Below, in pieces: positions 36,942 to 44,175 of a stretch of DNA of 64,000 nucleotides; position 1 is the stretch's first letter; every line of letters begins with the position of its first letter. The translations under genes and the position numbers were made by a program. The notes below the pieces were generated by a model. That model made no database searches. It saw only the letters and a program-made list of their open reading frames with translations, and was not told where the DNA came from. The stretch is from Candidatus Abyssobacteria bacterium SURF_5. Lineage in GTDB: Bacteria; Abyssobacteria; SURF-5. Location: the NCBI GenBank assembly GCA_003598085.1, contig QZKU01000004.1, positions 4,211-68,210 on the forward strand. The letters are read 5' to 3'.

Positions 36942-37688
36942 CTATAGCTGTCGTTGAGGGTCGAGCTCGCGGCCGATTTTTAAAATCATCCGTTTGCGAA
37001 GCAAGCCGATTAGGGTGTTGAGCAGATTGATGCCGTTCTCCGCCATATTCACCATCTCATCGGGAGACATCCTGCCGGTTACCGTTTTCGAAAAGAACCG
37101 CACTTCCTGCCGCGCGAGAACCTCGATCAGGTCGACATATATCTTGATGAACTCGGAATTGAATCCCGCTTCCTCCGTGTAACCGGCATCGCGTAGCTTC
37201 CTCAGAATCTCGATAATCCTTACCGAATCCTCGTCAAAGCGGCCATCCAATTTGCGCCAGATGATGCCCACCCGCTCCATCTCCAGCACCTCTTCCTTCG
37301 AGACACCCGTCAGCTCACACAGAGCTTTCAGGTCGGGTGGATCAAACTTTGGCAGGGTGGAGATATTCTTGAAAAGCCTTCCCTCGAGTTCCAGAATCGT
37401 CTTGATTTCCTGAGTGTCCATCGAGCTTTCGCCTTGCTCGAGAATTTGCTTGATGATGCTCAGGGGGAAGTAACGCTTCTCTTGCAGCTCACGAATCAAT
37501 CGGATACGCTGCACATAGCTCTGGTCGTAGTAGGCCATGTTGCGATGCGTCTTGAGCGGCCTCGGAAGGAGGCCTTCGTTGATATAATACCGAATGGTGC
37601 CGGGCGGTACGCCGGTAAGTCTGGAGAGCTCGTGCATCTTGAGGAGCTTCTGCTTGTGGGCTGGCTTATTTTTTGTGATCGGGGTCAT
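36942..37688 (-). CDS. MerR-family transcriptional regulator
   Basis: 248 aa. N-terminal winged helix (HELSRLTGVPPGTIRYYINEG, split as HELSRLTGVPPG and TIRYYINEG) at about 18-85 and a long helical C-terminal part that lacks the metal-binding cysteines of MerR/CueR types. This fits an organic-ligand sensor. The C-terminal half (about 100-240) is unlike common MerR proteins. It is the first gene of the respiratory operon, 35 bases ahead of the Rieske gene, and palindromes in its own leader are likely operators. So it probably controls the whole operon. Confidence 0.88.
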   Translation of the reverse strand: MTPITKNKPAHKQKLLKMHELSRLTGVPPGTIRYYINEGLLPRPLKTHRNMAYYDQSYVQRIRLIRELQEKRYFPLSIIKQILEQGESSMDTQEIKTILELEGRLFKNISTLPKFDPPDLKALCELTGVSKEEVLEMERVGIIWRKLDGRFDEDSVRIIEILRKLRDAGYTEEAGFNSEFIKIYVDLIEVLARQEVRFFSKTVTGRMSPDEMVNMAENGINLLNTLIGLLRKRMILKIGRELDPQRQL

Positions 37689-37700
37689 GCTGCACGATCA

Positions 37701-37724
37701 TTTACAAAGTAAACAGTATTACTG
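37701..37724. promoter_or_regulatory. Paired palindromes, candidate MerR-family operator
   Basis: Two adjacent perfect palindromes: TTTACAAAGTAAA (37701-37713) and CAGTATTACTG (37714-37724). They lie just inside the predicted transcript start of the MerR gene (about +8 to +31), a position suited to repression. No protein-binding data; assigned from symmetry and position only. Confidence 0.5.
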
Positions 37725-37738
37725 CGTACGTTGCCCAT

Positions 37739-37767
37739 AAATTACCACATGGCAGTGGCTTTGTCAA
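37739..37767 (-). promoter_or_regulatory. Promoter of the MerR/respiratory operon
   Basis: On the minus strand, perfect TTGACA (37767-37762), 17-base spacer, TAATTT (37744-37739). Transcript start near 37732, about 45 bases before the MerR ATG. The next gap in the operon large enough for another promoter is only the MITE-containing stretch at 29294-29392. Confidence 0.6.
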
Positions 37768-37988
37768 GCACAAAATTTCGACTTCCGCCTCGAAAAAGGG
37801 CGCAACTTTCGGAAAATCAAGGACTTACTGATTAACATTTTTTTTATGAATCTAATTCACAATCGCCTTCCGGCGACCCCCAAATTGTGGGTCTGGTGCG
37901 GGAAGAGGAACTGCGTGAGAAGCACCTCGCGCACTGGGCCACCCATGATATCTTTGGCTCTCAAGCTGTATCGATCTCCGGCGCGCCT

Positions 37989-38016
37989 TTTTGGTAATTG
38001 CGAGTGTCAAGTTATA
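37989..38016 (+). promoter_or_regulatory. Candidate distal promoter of the sugar-acid operon
   Basis: TTGGTA (37989-37994), 16-base spacer, TATAAT (38011-38016). Confidence 0.4.
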
Positions 38017-38082
38017 ATCTCCCAGATGGCTTAACACTCCCCTGCTCGGCAAAAATATTCGACCGCTTCAGTCCCCGCAGTA

Positions 38083-38091
38083 TGTTATAAT
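38083..38091 (+). promoter_or_regulatory. Candidate proximal extended -10 promoter
   Basis: TGTTATAAT is an extended -10 element without a clear -35. It would start transcription about 28 bases before the ATG at 38126. GAAGGAGG follows at 38103-38110. Confidence 0.4.
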
Positions 38092-38125
38092 CTCTCTGTT
38101 TTGAAGGAGGTTGTTCGTTCAAGGA

Positions 38126-39097
38126 ATGCATACGCGATATCTTGAAATTGAGAGGCGGCAACGCCGGCTGCACGTGGCCGCGCTCGGGCAAATGTTGGTT
38201 GTGACGCTGCTGTGGTCTTCGTCATTCCCCATCCACAAGATTCTCCTGAATCAAGGAATGCCTCCTCTGACGCTGGCAGGATATCGGTACTTTGCGGCAG
38301 CACTCGTCCTGGCGGCCGCTCTCTGGCTGAACAGCGGCAATGGATGGCTTCGGCAGAAAGAGAATGAAGTGGCTGGCGCAGAATCCTCCCTTTCTCTTTT
38401 GGCTGTCCTTGCTGCCGTCGGGCTCTTCATGTATGGAGCCCAGGGCATCCACATGATTGCGCTTTCGATTTTGACTGCGTCCGATTCCGGTCTGGTGAGC
38501 ATGACGTGGGCGCCGATTGCGGTCGTCCTTTTTACTCTTGCGCTGGAAAGACGGCTCCCGCGTCCGGTCCAGCTCAGCGGGTTGGCTCTTGTTCTCCTCG
38601 GGCTGTATTCATACTTCCCGCTGCGCTTGCAGAGCGTGCGCCTTCTCGGAATCGGACTCAATGTCATCTCTTCTTCAACATGGGCGCTCGCCGTCATTCT
38701 TACGCATCGCACCCTGAGCCATACTCGTGTCTCTTCACTCAGGCTGACGGCTGTATCCATGCTCGCGGGAAGCTCGCTTCTTCTGATCGCGGCGCTGGCT
38801 CATGACGGCGCCTACATCCCGACCATATGGCAAGCGATGTGGCTCGCGTATCTGGCAACGGTAAATACCGCGTTCGGTTTTGCGCTTTACAACCACACCA
38901 TGAGGGTGCTCGGCCCATTCGAGTTAATTGTTTTCCAGGATTCGATGATCATCCAGATCGGCATCTTTTCGGCGGTTTTCCTCGGGGAAATGATAACGCC
39001 GGCGATGGCGCTCGGCATGTTCTTTGTAACGATTGGAATCGCGGTCGTACAGATTTTTGCGCCGGGCGCCCGAGCGGCGGCACGCCTTGACGAGTGA
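38126..39097 (+). CDS. EamA-family (DMT) transporter
   Basis: 323 aa with about ten hydrophobic helices in two EamA repeats. Typical motifs include LLWSSSFPIHKILL in helix 1 and a proline-containing PIAVVLFTLALERRLP mid-protein. The chosen start is ATG 38126; a TTG at 38111 lies directly on the GAAGGAGG sequence and is less likely. DMT transporters export or import small metabolites. First gene of a run with an IlvD/Edd dehydratase, sugar kinase and class II aldolase, so it probably carries a sugar acid or related compound. Substrate unknown. Confidence 0.87.
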   Translation: MHTRYLEIERRQRRLHVAALGQMLVVTLLWSSSFPIHKILLNQGMPPLTLAGYRYFAAALVLAAALWLNSGNGWLRQKENEVAGAESSLSLLAVLAAVGLFMYGAQGIHMIALSILTASDSGLVSMTWAPIAVVLFTLALERRLPRPVQLSGLALVLLGLYSYFPLRLQSVRLLGIGLNVISSSTWALAVILTHRTLSHTRVSSLRLTAVSMLAGSSLLLIAALAHDGAYIPTIWQAMWLAYLATVNTAFGFALYNHTMRVLGPFELIVFQDSMIIQIGIFSAVFLGEMITPAMALGMFFVTIGIAVVQIFAPGARAAARLDE

Positions 39098-39192
39098 AAT
39101 TTTCATGCAAATCCATCTCAGAGGTATTGGTTCTTCCACAGAAGAAAACAGGCATATTCGTTTCGGAGCAATTTGCGATGAAGGAGGTTGCG

Positions 39193-40875
39193 ATGGAAGA
39201 TAAGAAGACCAGCAGTCATATTTATACCGGTTCCGACCCGCTCAGTCGATTCCGAAGGGCGCTGCTCTACACGGTAGGCTTCACCAAGGAGCAGATGGAC
39301 AAGCCGCTCATCGCCGTAGCCAACACATGGAATGAGATTCACCCAGGGCACATGCATCTGAGGCGGCTTGCGGAAAAGGTGAAGGAGGGCGTCCTGATGG
39401 CGGGCGGCATGCCGATGGAGTTCAACACCATCAGTCTGTGCGATGGGCTTGCCAACGGCCATGCCGGCATGCGCTACGTTTTGCCCAGCCGCGAGATAAT
39501 TGCTGATTCGATCGAGCTCAACATTCACGCGCACGCCTTTGACGCGATGGTGCTGATCGGCTCGTGCGACAAAATCATTCCCGGCCTGTTGATGGCCGCG
39601 GCCCGGATTGATATTCCCGCCATCCTCGTTGCCGGCGGGCCGATGTTCCCCGGTCACTGGCCGCGCTTTGACCTGAATTTCTCGGTTTCCGCGATGCCGG
39701 AGGTGGCCGGACGCTGGGGGCGCGGCGAGTTTTCGGAAGAACAGCTTGAGGAAATGACCCGGTGCATCTATCCGTGCGCGGGTGCGTGCTGGGGAATGGG
39801 CACGGCCAACACAATGGCATGCCTGACAGAAGCGGTTGGATTGTCACTTCCGGGCGACGGGACCGCCCACGCCACTACTGCGAAGAAGGACCGCCTGGCG
39901 GTTGAGGCGGGCGTCCGCGTCATGGAGCTGTTGAAGGCAGGATTGACACCATCAAAGATTCTCACCGAAGCCGCGTTTGAGAACATGCTGCGAGTGAACA
40001 TGGCGATTGGCGGCTCGCTCAATACGGTTCTGCATATCCCGGCAATTGCGCATGAGGCAGGCATTCATATTGACATGGACATGTTCGACGAGATGTCGCG
40101 CCGGACGCCGCACCTGTGCAACATTGAACCGTCCGGCCCGTATTTTCTATCCGATTTGGAGCGAGCGGGTGGAATCCCGGGCGTGATGAAGCGGCTCGAG
40201 GCGAGCCTGCAAAAAGGCGCCGTCACGGTGACCGGCAAAACAGTCGGCGAAAATCTGCAGCATGCGGAAGTCTTTGATGACGAAGTTATTCGTCCGCTTG
40301 ACAGGCCGGTTCATCATTATGGCGGCATAGCGGTTCTCAAGGGAACTCTTGCGCCGCGCGGCGCAGTAATCAAACAGGTGGCCGTCTCTGAATCACTGTG
40401 GAAATTTGAGGGACCCGCTCACGTTTTTGATTCCGAGGAGGATGCTACCCAGGCGCTGCTTTCGGGCGGAATCAGCGCGGGAGATGTCATCATTATCCGC
40501 TACGAGGGCCCTCGCGGCGGCCCCGGCATGCGCGAGATGGCGCATTTCCGCGTGATGCTCGAGCTCAGCGGGCTGGGCGAGAAGGTGTACCTGATCACCG
40601 ACGGCAGATATTCCGGCTACAGCAACGGCCCGTCCATCGGATATCTTTCGCCCGAGGCCGCCGATGGCGGGCCGATCGCGCTTGTGCGGACGGGCGACCG
40701 TATTTCAATTGACGTTGAGGCGCGCCGCCTCGATGTGCTTGTGAGCGAAGAAGAGATGGCTGAGCGGACAAAACAGTGGAAATCTCCCGCGCAGCGTGTG
40801 AGGAAGGGATATCTGGCCCGGTATGCCGCCTCGGCGCGCTCGGCCGCCGAAGGCGCAATTATTCCTAATCCATGA
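39193..40875 (+). CDS. Dihydroxy-acid/sugar-acid dehydratase, IlvD/Edd family
   Basis: 560 aa from ATG 39193, which has AAGGAGG 5 bases upstream; an earlier in-frame ATG at 39094 lacks such a site. Iron-sulfur cysteines Cys125 (GSCDKIIPG) and Cys199 (ACWGMGTANTM) are kept, but the first cysteine of the three-cysteine IlvD set (PCN motif) is glycine (Gly52 in HPGHMHL). This places it outside classical [2Fe-2S] IlvD and nearer to Edd-like or divergent sugar-acid dehydratases. The reaction removes water from a 2,3-dihydroxy acid to give a 2-keto-3-deoxy acid. The kinase and aldolase genes downstream support sugar-acid breakdown rather than branched-chain amino acid synthesis. Confidence 0.85.
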   Translation: MEDKKTSSHIYTGSDPLSRFRRALLYTVGFTKEQMDKPLIAVANTWNEIHPGHMHLRRLAEKVKEGVLMAGGMPMEFNTISLCDGLANGHAGMRYVLPSREIIADSIELNIHAHAFDAMVLIGSCDKIIPGLLMAAARIDIPAILVAGGPMFPGHWPRFDLNFSVSAMPEVAGRWGRGEFSEEQLEEMTRCIYPCAGACWGMGTANTMACLTEAVGLSLPGDGTAHATTAKKDRLAVEAGVRVMELLKAGLTPSKILTEAAFENMLRVNMAIGGSLNTVLHIPAIAHEAGIHIDMDMFDEMSRRTPHLCNIEPSGPYFLSDLERAGGIPGVMKRLEASLQKGAVTVTGKTVGENLQHAEVFDDEVIRPLDRPVHHYGGIAVLKGTLAPRGAVIKQVAVSESLWKFEGPAHVFDSEEDATQALLSGGISAGDVIIIRYEGPRGGPGMREMAHFRVMLELSGLGEKVYLITDGRYSGYSNGPSIGYLSPEAADGGPIALVRTGDRISIDVEARRLDVLVSEEEMAERTKQWKSPAQRVRKGYLARYAASARSAAEGAIIPNP

Positions 40876-40892
40876 GTCATGGGGGTTAATGC

Positions 40893-41792
40893 ATGCCAGT
40901 TGATGTTGTCGGAGTAGGGATCGCCTGTTCGGACGTAAATATCACCGTAACATCGATTCCAAAGATCGATGAGAACGTGCTCGTGCTGGATTACCGCAAG
41001 CATCTTGGCGGCACCGTCTCGACAGCGCTCGCGGCGCTGCAGCGGCTTGGAATGAGAACGAAATACATGGGAATGCTCGGAGATGACGAATACGGGCGCT
41101 TCACCTTGGAGGGAATGAAAGCCGAAGGCATCGACATGACCTCGGTGCGCCTGATCGAGGACGAACGCTCACCGTTCAGTTTTGTGATGGTTGACAGCCT
41201 TACCGGCCGGCGCTCGATCGCATTCTATCCGGGCTGCGCGTTCACCGTTCCCGCCGACGTCATCGACAGCGCGGCGATTCAATCGGCACGGTTGCTGCAC
41301 GTTGATATTGCGAACCCGGCGGTTTTCGCTGCCTGCGAGATCGCAAAGAAAGCCGGCGTACCGGTGTCGCTCGACGCAAATGCGCTTTACCCGGGCCTCG
41401 AAGAATTGCTCCATATGACGAACATCTTCATCACCGCGCGCGAAATTACCTGCGGCCTGAGCGCAACTGAAGACCCGGTCGAGGCAGGCAGGTATCTGTT
41501 GAATGAATACAAACTTGATCTCGCGGTGGTGACACTCGGGGCGGAGGGAAGCGTCGCGGTTACGCACTCTGAAGTAGCACATGCAAAAGGCTTCCCGGTC
41601 GAGGTGGTCGATACGACCGGCGCCGGAGACGTTTTTCACGGCGCGTATCTGTATGGTCACATCAGCGGCTGGCCGATCAAGCGAACGCTTCAATTCGCCA
41701 ACGCCGCCGGCGCAATCATGTGCGCCACCCAAACCGGCTGGACCGGTATTCCGACGCGGGAAGAAGTGGAGAAATTTTTGAAAATTCATTAA
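40893..41792 (+). CDS. PfkB-family carbohydrate kinase
   Basis: 299 aa with both PfkB signatures: HLGGTVSTALAALQRLG near residue 38 and DTTGAGDVFHGAYLYG near 240, which includes the catalytic Asp. It begins 17 bases after the dehydratase stop. PfkB enzymes phosphorylate sugars or keto-deoxy sugar acids with ATP. By position it would phosphorylate the 2-keto-3-deoxy acid produced by the dehydratase, as KdgK does. Sequence alone does not fix the substrate. Confidence 0.9.
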   Translation: MPVDVVGVGIACSDVNITVTSIPKIDENVLVLDYRKHLGGTVSTALAALQRLGMRTKYMGMLGDDEYGRFTLEGMKAEGIDMTSVRLIEDERSPFSFVMVDSLTGRRSIAFYPGCAFTVPADVIDSAAIQSARLLHVDIANPAVFAACEIAKKAGVPVSLDANALYPGLEELLHMTNIFITAREITCGLSATEDPVEAGRYLLNEYKLDLAVVTLGAEGSVAVTHSEVAHAKGFPVEVVDTTGAGDVFHGAYLYGHISGWPIKRTLQFANAAGAIMCATQTGWTGIPTREEVEKFLKIH

Positions 41793-41850
41793 CCATCAAG
41801 ACGCCAAGAAGAATCGTCTCGCGCAAAGCCGCGACGGCGCAAAGCCCGCG
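41790..41850. repeat. Degraded copy of the intergenic inverted-repeat family
   Basis: AACCATCAAGACGCCAAGAAG followed by GCGCAAAGCCGCGACGGCGCAAAG resembles the steps of the elements at 12818-12919 and 49379-49474. The right arm is not clear, so this is a weak call. Confidence 0.3.
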
Positions 41851-41954
41851 ATCAACACGGAGGAAAGAGAAAATATTTCCTGTCAATTGCTGATCATCAT
41901 GCAGGATAGGCTTCATTCCAAAATCTAAAATCCAAAATTGCCAAGAGGTGAACG

Positions 41955-42794
41955 ATGGCGCTGAGTTCGATGATTCCGCTTCTGAAGGCGGCTCAGAAGG
42001 AAGGATACGCAGTAGGCCAGTTTAACTTCCATAACATGGATGGTCTCATGGGTATTCTGCAGGCCGCCGGCAACAAGCATTCTCCGCTCATTCTCGGTCC
42101 GCTCTTTCTTCCGCCGCGGGCGATCATGGCGATGTTGCGGGAACTGGCAAATGAGGCGGCCGTCCCGGTGGCGGTCACACTCGATCATGGCCGCAGCCTC
42201 GATCAATGCCAGCAGTGCATCGATGCCGGCTATACGGATGTGATGTTGGATTCGTCGGCGCTCCCATTTGAGGAAAACGTGCGGGGGACGCGGGCGGTTG
42301 TCGAGGCGGCTCATAAGGCTGGCGTGGGTGTTGAAGGCGAAATAGGACACGTCGGCATGGGCGAGGATTATGGCGATATTTCGGGCGTCAAGGCAACGCT
42401 CACCAAGCCTGAGGAAGCCGCGCGTTATGTCGAGGAGACAGGTGTTGATGCGGTAGCCGTCGCGATCGGTTCCGCGCACGGCCACTACAAGGGCGAGCCG
42501 CACCTCTATTTCGAGCGGCTCTCGGAGATCCGGATGGCGTTAGAAACGCCGCTCGTCCTGCACGGCGGCTCGGGCATCAGCGACTCCGATTTTCGAGAAT
42601 CCATCCGGCGCGGCATCAGCAAAGTGAACATCTACACGCATCTTGCCGATGCGGCGCTCGCGGCGACCCGGGCCCAGCTTGCTGATCCCGACCTCAAACA
42701 TTTTTTCCAGCTCCAGTATGCAACGCAGGATGCCATCCGCTCCGTTGTCGAGCATTACATGGATGTCTTCGGGTCGACCGGAAGGGCATCATAG
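41955..42794 (+). CDS. Class II (zinc) ketose-bisphosphate aldolase family protein
   Basis: 279-aa TIM-barrel protein. Metal and catalytic motifs of class II aldolases are visible: Asp-His in VTLDHGRSLDQC, Glu in VEGEIGHVG, His in GSAHGHYKG, His in LVLHGGSGI, and the phosphate-binding VNIYTHL region. The ATG has AGAGGTG upstream. Such enzymes cleave ketose bisphosphates to dihydroxyacetone phosphate plus an aldehyde. In this operon it follows a dehydratase and a kinase, where a class I Eda aldolase is normal. So it may cleave a phosphorylated keto-deoxy acid. GatY/KbaY-type tagatose-bisphosphate aldolase is an alternative. Confidence 0.88.
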   Translation: MALSSMIPLLKAAQKEGYAVGQFNFHNMDGLMGILQAAGNKHSPLILGPLFLPPRAIMAMLRELANEAAVPVAVTLDHGRSLDQCQQCIDAGYTDVMLDSSALPFEENVRGTRAVVEAAHKAGVGVEGEIGHVGMGEDYGDISGVKATLTKPEEAARYVEETGVDAVAVAIGSAHGHYKGEPHLYFERLSEIRMALETPLVLHGGSGISDSDFRESIRRGISKVNIYTHLADAALAATRAQLADPDLKHFFQLQYATQDAIRSVVEHYMDVFGSTGRAS

Positions 42795-42814
42795 CACGGC
42801 AACGGAGAAGTCAT

Positions 42815-43021
42815 ATGTATCTCGAAAACTGGATCCGATTGATCGCCGGCTGCTTCATTTTGATCAGCTTGGCGCTCGGCCTGCTGGTGAGCCGCTACTG
42901 GTTCATCTTTACCGCATTTGTCGCGGCGAACCTGGCGCAATCCGCGTTGACCGGCTTTTGTCCGATGGAACTGTTACTCAAAAGACTCGGTATCAAAGCA
43001 AAAGGCCGGCTTGACTCTTAG
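42815..43021 (+). CDS. DUF2892 membrane protein
   Basis: 68-aa protein with two hydrophobic helices (IAGCFILISLALGLLV and FIFTAFVAANLAQSALTG) ending in the family motif FCPMELLLKRLG. ATG 42815 has GGAG upstream. This domain also occurs at the C-terminus of YgaP-type rhodaneses; here it is a stand-alone small protein. It lies 20 bases after the aldolase gene. Role unknown. Confidence 0.85.
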   Translation: MYLENWIRLIAGCFILISLALGLLVSRYWFIFTAFVAANLAQSALTGFCPMELLLKRLGIKAKGRLDS

Positions 43022-43032
43022 GTGAGCCGGCC
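43004..43032 (-). terminator. Intrinsic terminator for the 43070-43744 gene
   Basis: On the minus strand GGCCGGCT and AGCCGGCC form a perfect 8-bp stem around a 13-base loop, followed by TTTTGCTTTG. It overlaps the stop codon of the convergent DUF2892 gene. Confidence 0.6.
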
Positions 43033-43069
43033 CCGCCCTTGCCAGTGATAAATGATTCCTCCGCATCCA

Positions 43070-43744
43070 TCACGGAGCGATGCTGAATTCGACTTCATGA
43101 TCTGAGAAGTACAGGACTCCGTTTCCGCCCCTTGTAAATTCCACGTCAACCCCGTAAGAGCGCCCCGGTTCAAGAATACTGCTGGGGACTATGTAATAGG
43201 TGGAACCGGGCGGCAAATAACCACTCTCAAAGTCACAGCCGCCATTATCCGATTCGACACTGACGTAGATGGCGTCGACCCCGGGCGGAGGACTGTTCCA
43301 GGTGACGACCAACGATGGCTCAGGCAATACCTGGCCGTCCGTGGGGCTCGTGATGGTGGGAACCGCAGGCATCAGGCTGTAATCGACTACAAAAGGATGA
43401 TTAACGGTTAGTGCGCCCAACTTGATCGTGAGCTGATATGACCCGTTCGGGATGAGCTTGGTGAAGGCTGTCCATTCCTCGCCGCGGTCAAACTCAATTT
43501 CGTCGAATCCCGCGGTATTCTGCAAAATGGTCACCGGCGCCCCCAGCTTCGGATGCGTGAGCAAGAGGCTGGTGATGCCTTCTCCCTCTACACTTATGTT
43601 GATCCCGCCGTCATAAACCACCGAAACGCCCGACCGTTCCTTGTAAATCTCAACCCCCTCGCCGTAGAGCTGTGCAAAAACATTTGTTGCCGAAGACAAT
43701 ACCAACAGCATCATTCCCACTGCAACTGATAACCGCGTGCCCAT
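43070..43744 (-). CDS. Secreted protein with Ig/fibronectin-like domain
   Basis: 224 aa from ATG 43744, which has AAGGAGG 7 bases upstream. Signal peptide (VGMMLLVLSSATNVFA). The first half of the mature protein is beta-rich with Ile-Glu repeats; the second half is fibronectin III or Ig-like (VPTITSPTDGQVLPEPSLVVTW, about 130-220; shown here as its start TITSPTDGQVLPEP). No enzyme motif is seen. It is a single-gene unit with a strong promoter and a terminator. Function unknown; perhaps a surface or periplasmic binding protein. Confidence 0.75.
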   Translation of the reverse strand: MGTRLSVAVGMMLLVLSSATNVFAQLYGEGVEIYKERSGVSVVYDGGINISVEGEGITSLLLTHPKLGAPVTILQNTAGFDEIEFDRGEEWTAFTKLIPNGSYQLTIKLGALTVNHPFVVDYSLMPAVPTITSPTDGQVLPEPSLVVTWNSPPPGVDAIYVSVESDNGGCDFESGYLPPGSTYYIVPSSILEPGRSYGVDVEFTRGGNGVLYFSDHEVEFSIAP

Positions 43745-43882
43745 TCTCAATCCTCCTTCAGTTTGTGCCGAACTCCTTGTCAAACCGCCATTCGGGATGC
43801 CTCCAGAACAATGGCAGTCATCGCCATTTTTCTGGAATTGACCACGTTCTTTTGAAAATCATTCAATTGCCTTGCGCGATGG

Positions 43883-43911
43883 ACTATATCATCAGCAAGT
43901 TAATTTGTCAA
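43883..43911 (-). promoter_or_regulatory. Promoter of the secreted 224-aa protein gene
   Basis: On the minus strand perfect TTGACA (43911-43906), 17-base spacer, TATAGT (43888-43883). The predicted leader is about 132 bases. Confidence 0.65.
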
Positions 43912-43946
43912 TTTGCAAGAAGAACTCGAAGACTGTATGAAATGAA

Positions 43947-43967
43947 GGCGCCGGAAGAGCCGGCGCC
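43947..43967 (-). terminator. Hairpin, probable terminator of the OYE-type gene
   Basis: Perfect 8-bp stem GGCGCCGG/CCGGCGCC with a 5-base loop, followed on the minus strand by TTCATTTCAT. The T-tract is interrupted and the hairpin is about 210 bases past the stop codon, so termination may be weak. Confidence 0.4.
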
Positions 43968-44175
43968 CTGCGGGTGGAGTTGAAGGAGTCAGACCGTGTG
44001 GAGGTCGGTCTGTCGTGATCCGTCTTTCGCGCGTGAAACTCAAAAGAAATTAACACTCGCGAGATCAGTTTATCACACAAAACGTTCTTCGACAATATAC
44101 TGAAAGAGGGAAATTCACAGATATCTTTAACAAAAGAGGCGGCGGAAACGGGGAAAGGGGATTGTTCTGAAGAAG

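Larger units (their letters stand above)
37768..38125. other. Divergent intergenic region upstream of the sugar-acid operon
   Basis: No gene seen. It contains two TTATAATCTC copies about 75 bases apart (38010-38019 and 38085-38094), each part of a separate candidate rightward promoter. Confidence 0.5.
43745..44175. other. Intergenic region between two minus-strand genes
   Basis: No gene. It holds the strong leftward promoter at 43883-43911 and the hairpin at 43947-43967, which may terminate the upstream flavin oxidoreductase gene. Confidence 0.5.

Noticed and set aside
42999-43032. Hairpin as a terminator for the plus-strand DUF2892 gene
   Set aside because: No T-tract follows on the plus strand; the T-rich tract is on the minus-strand side, so it is assigned to the convergent gene.
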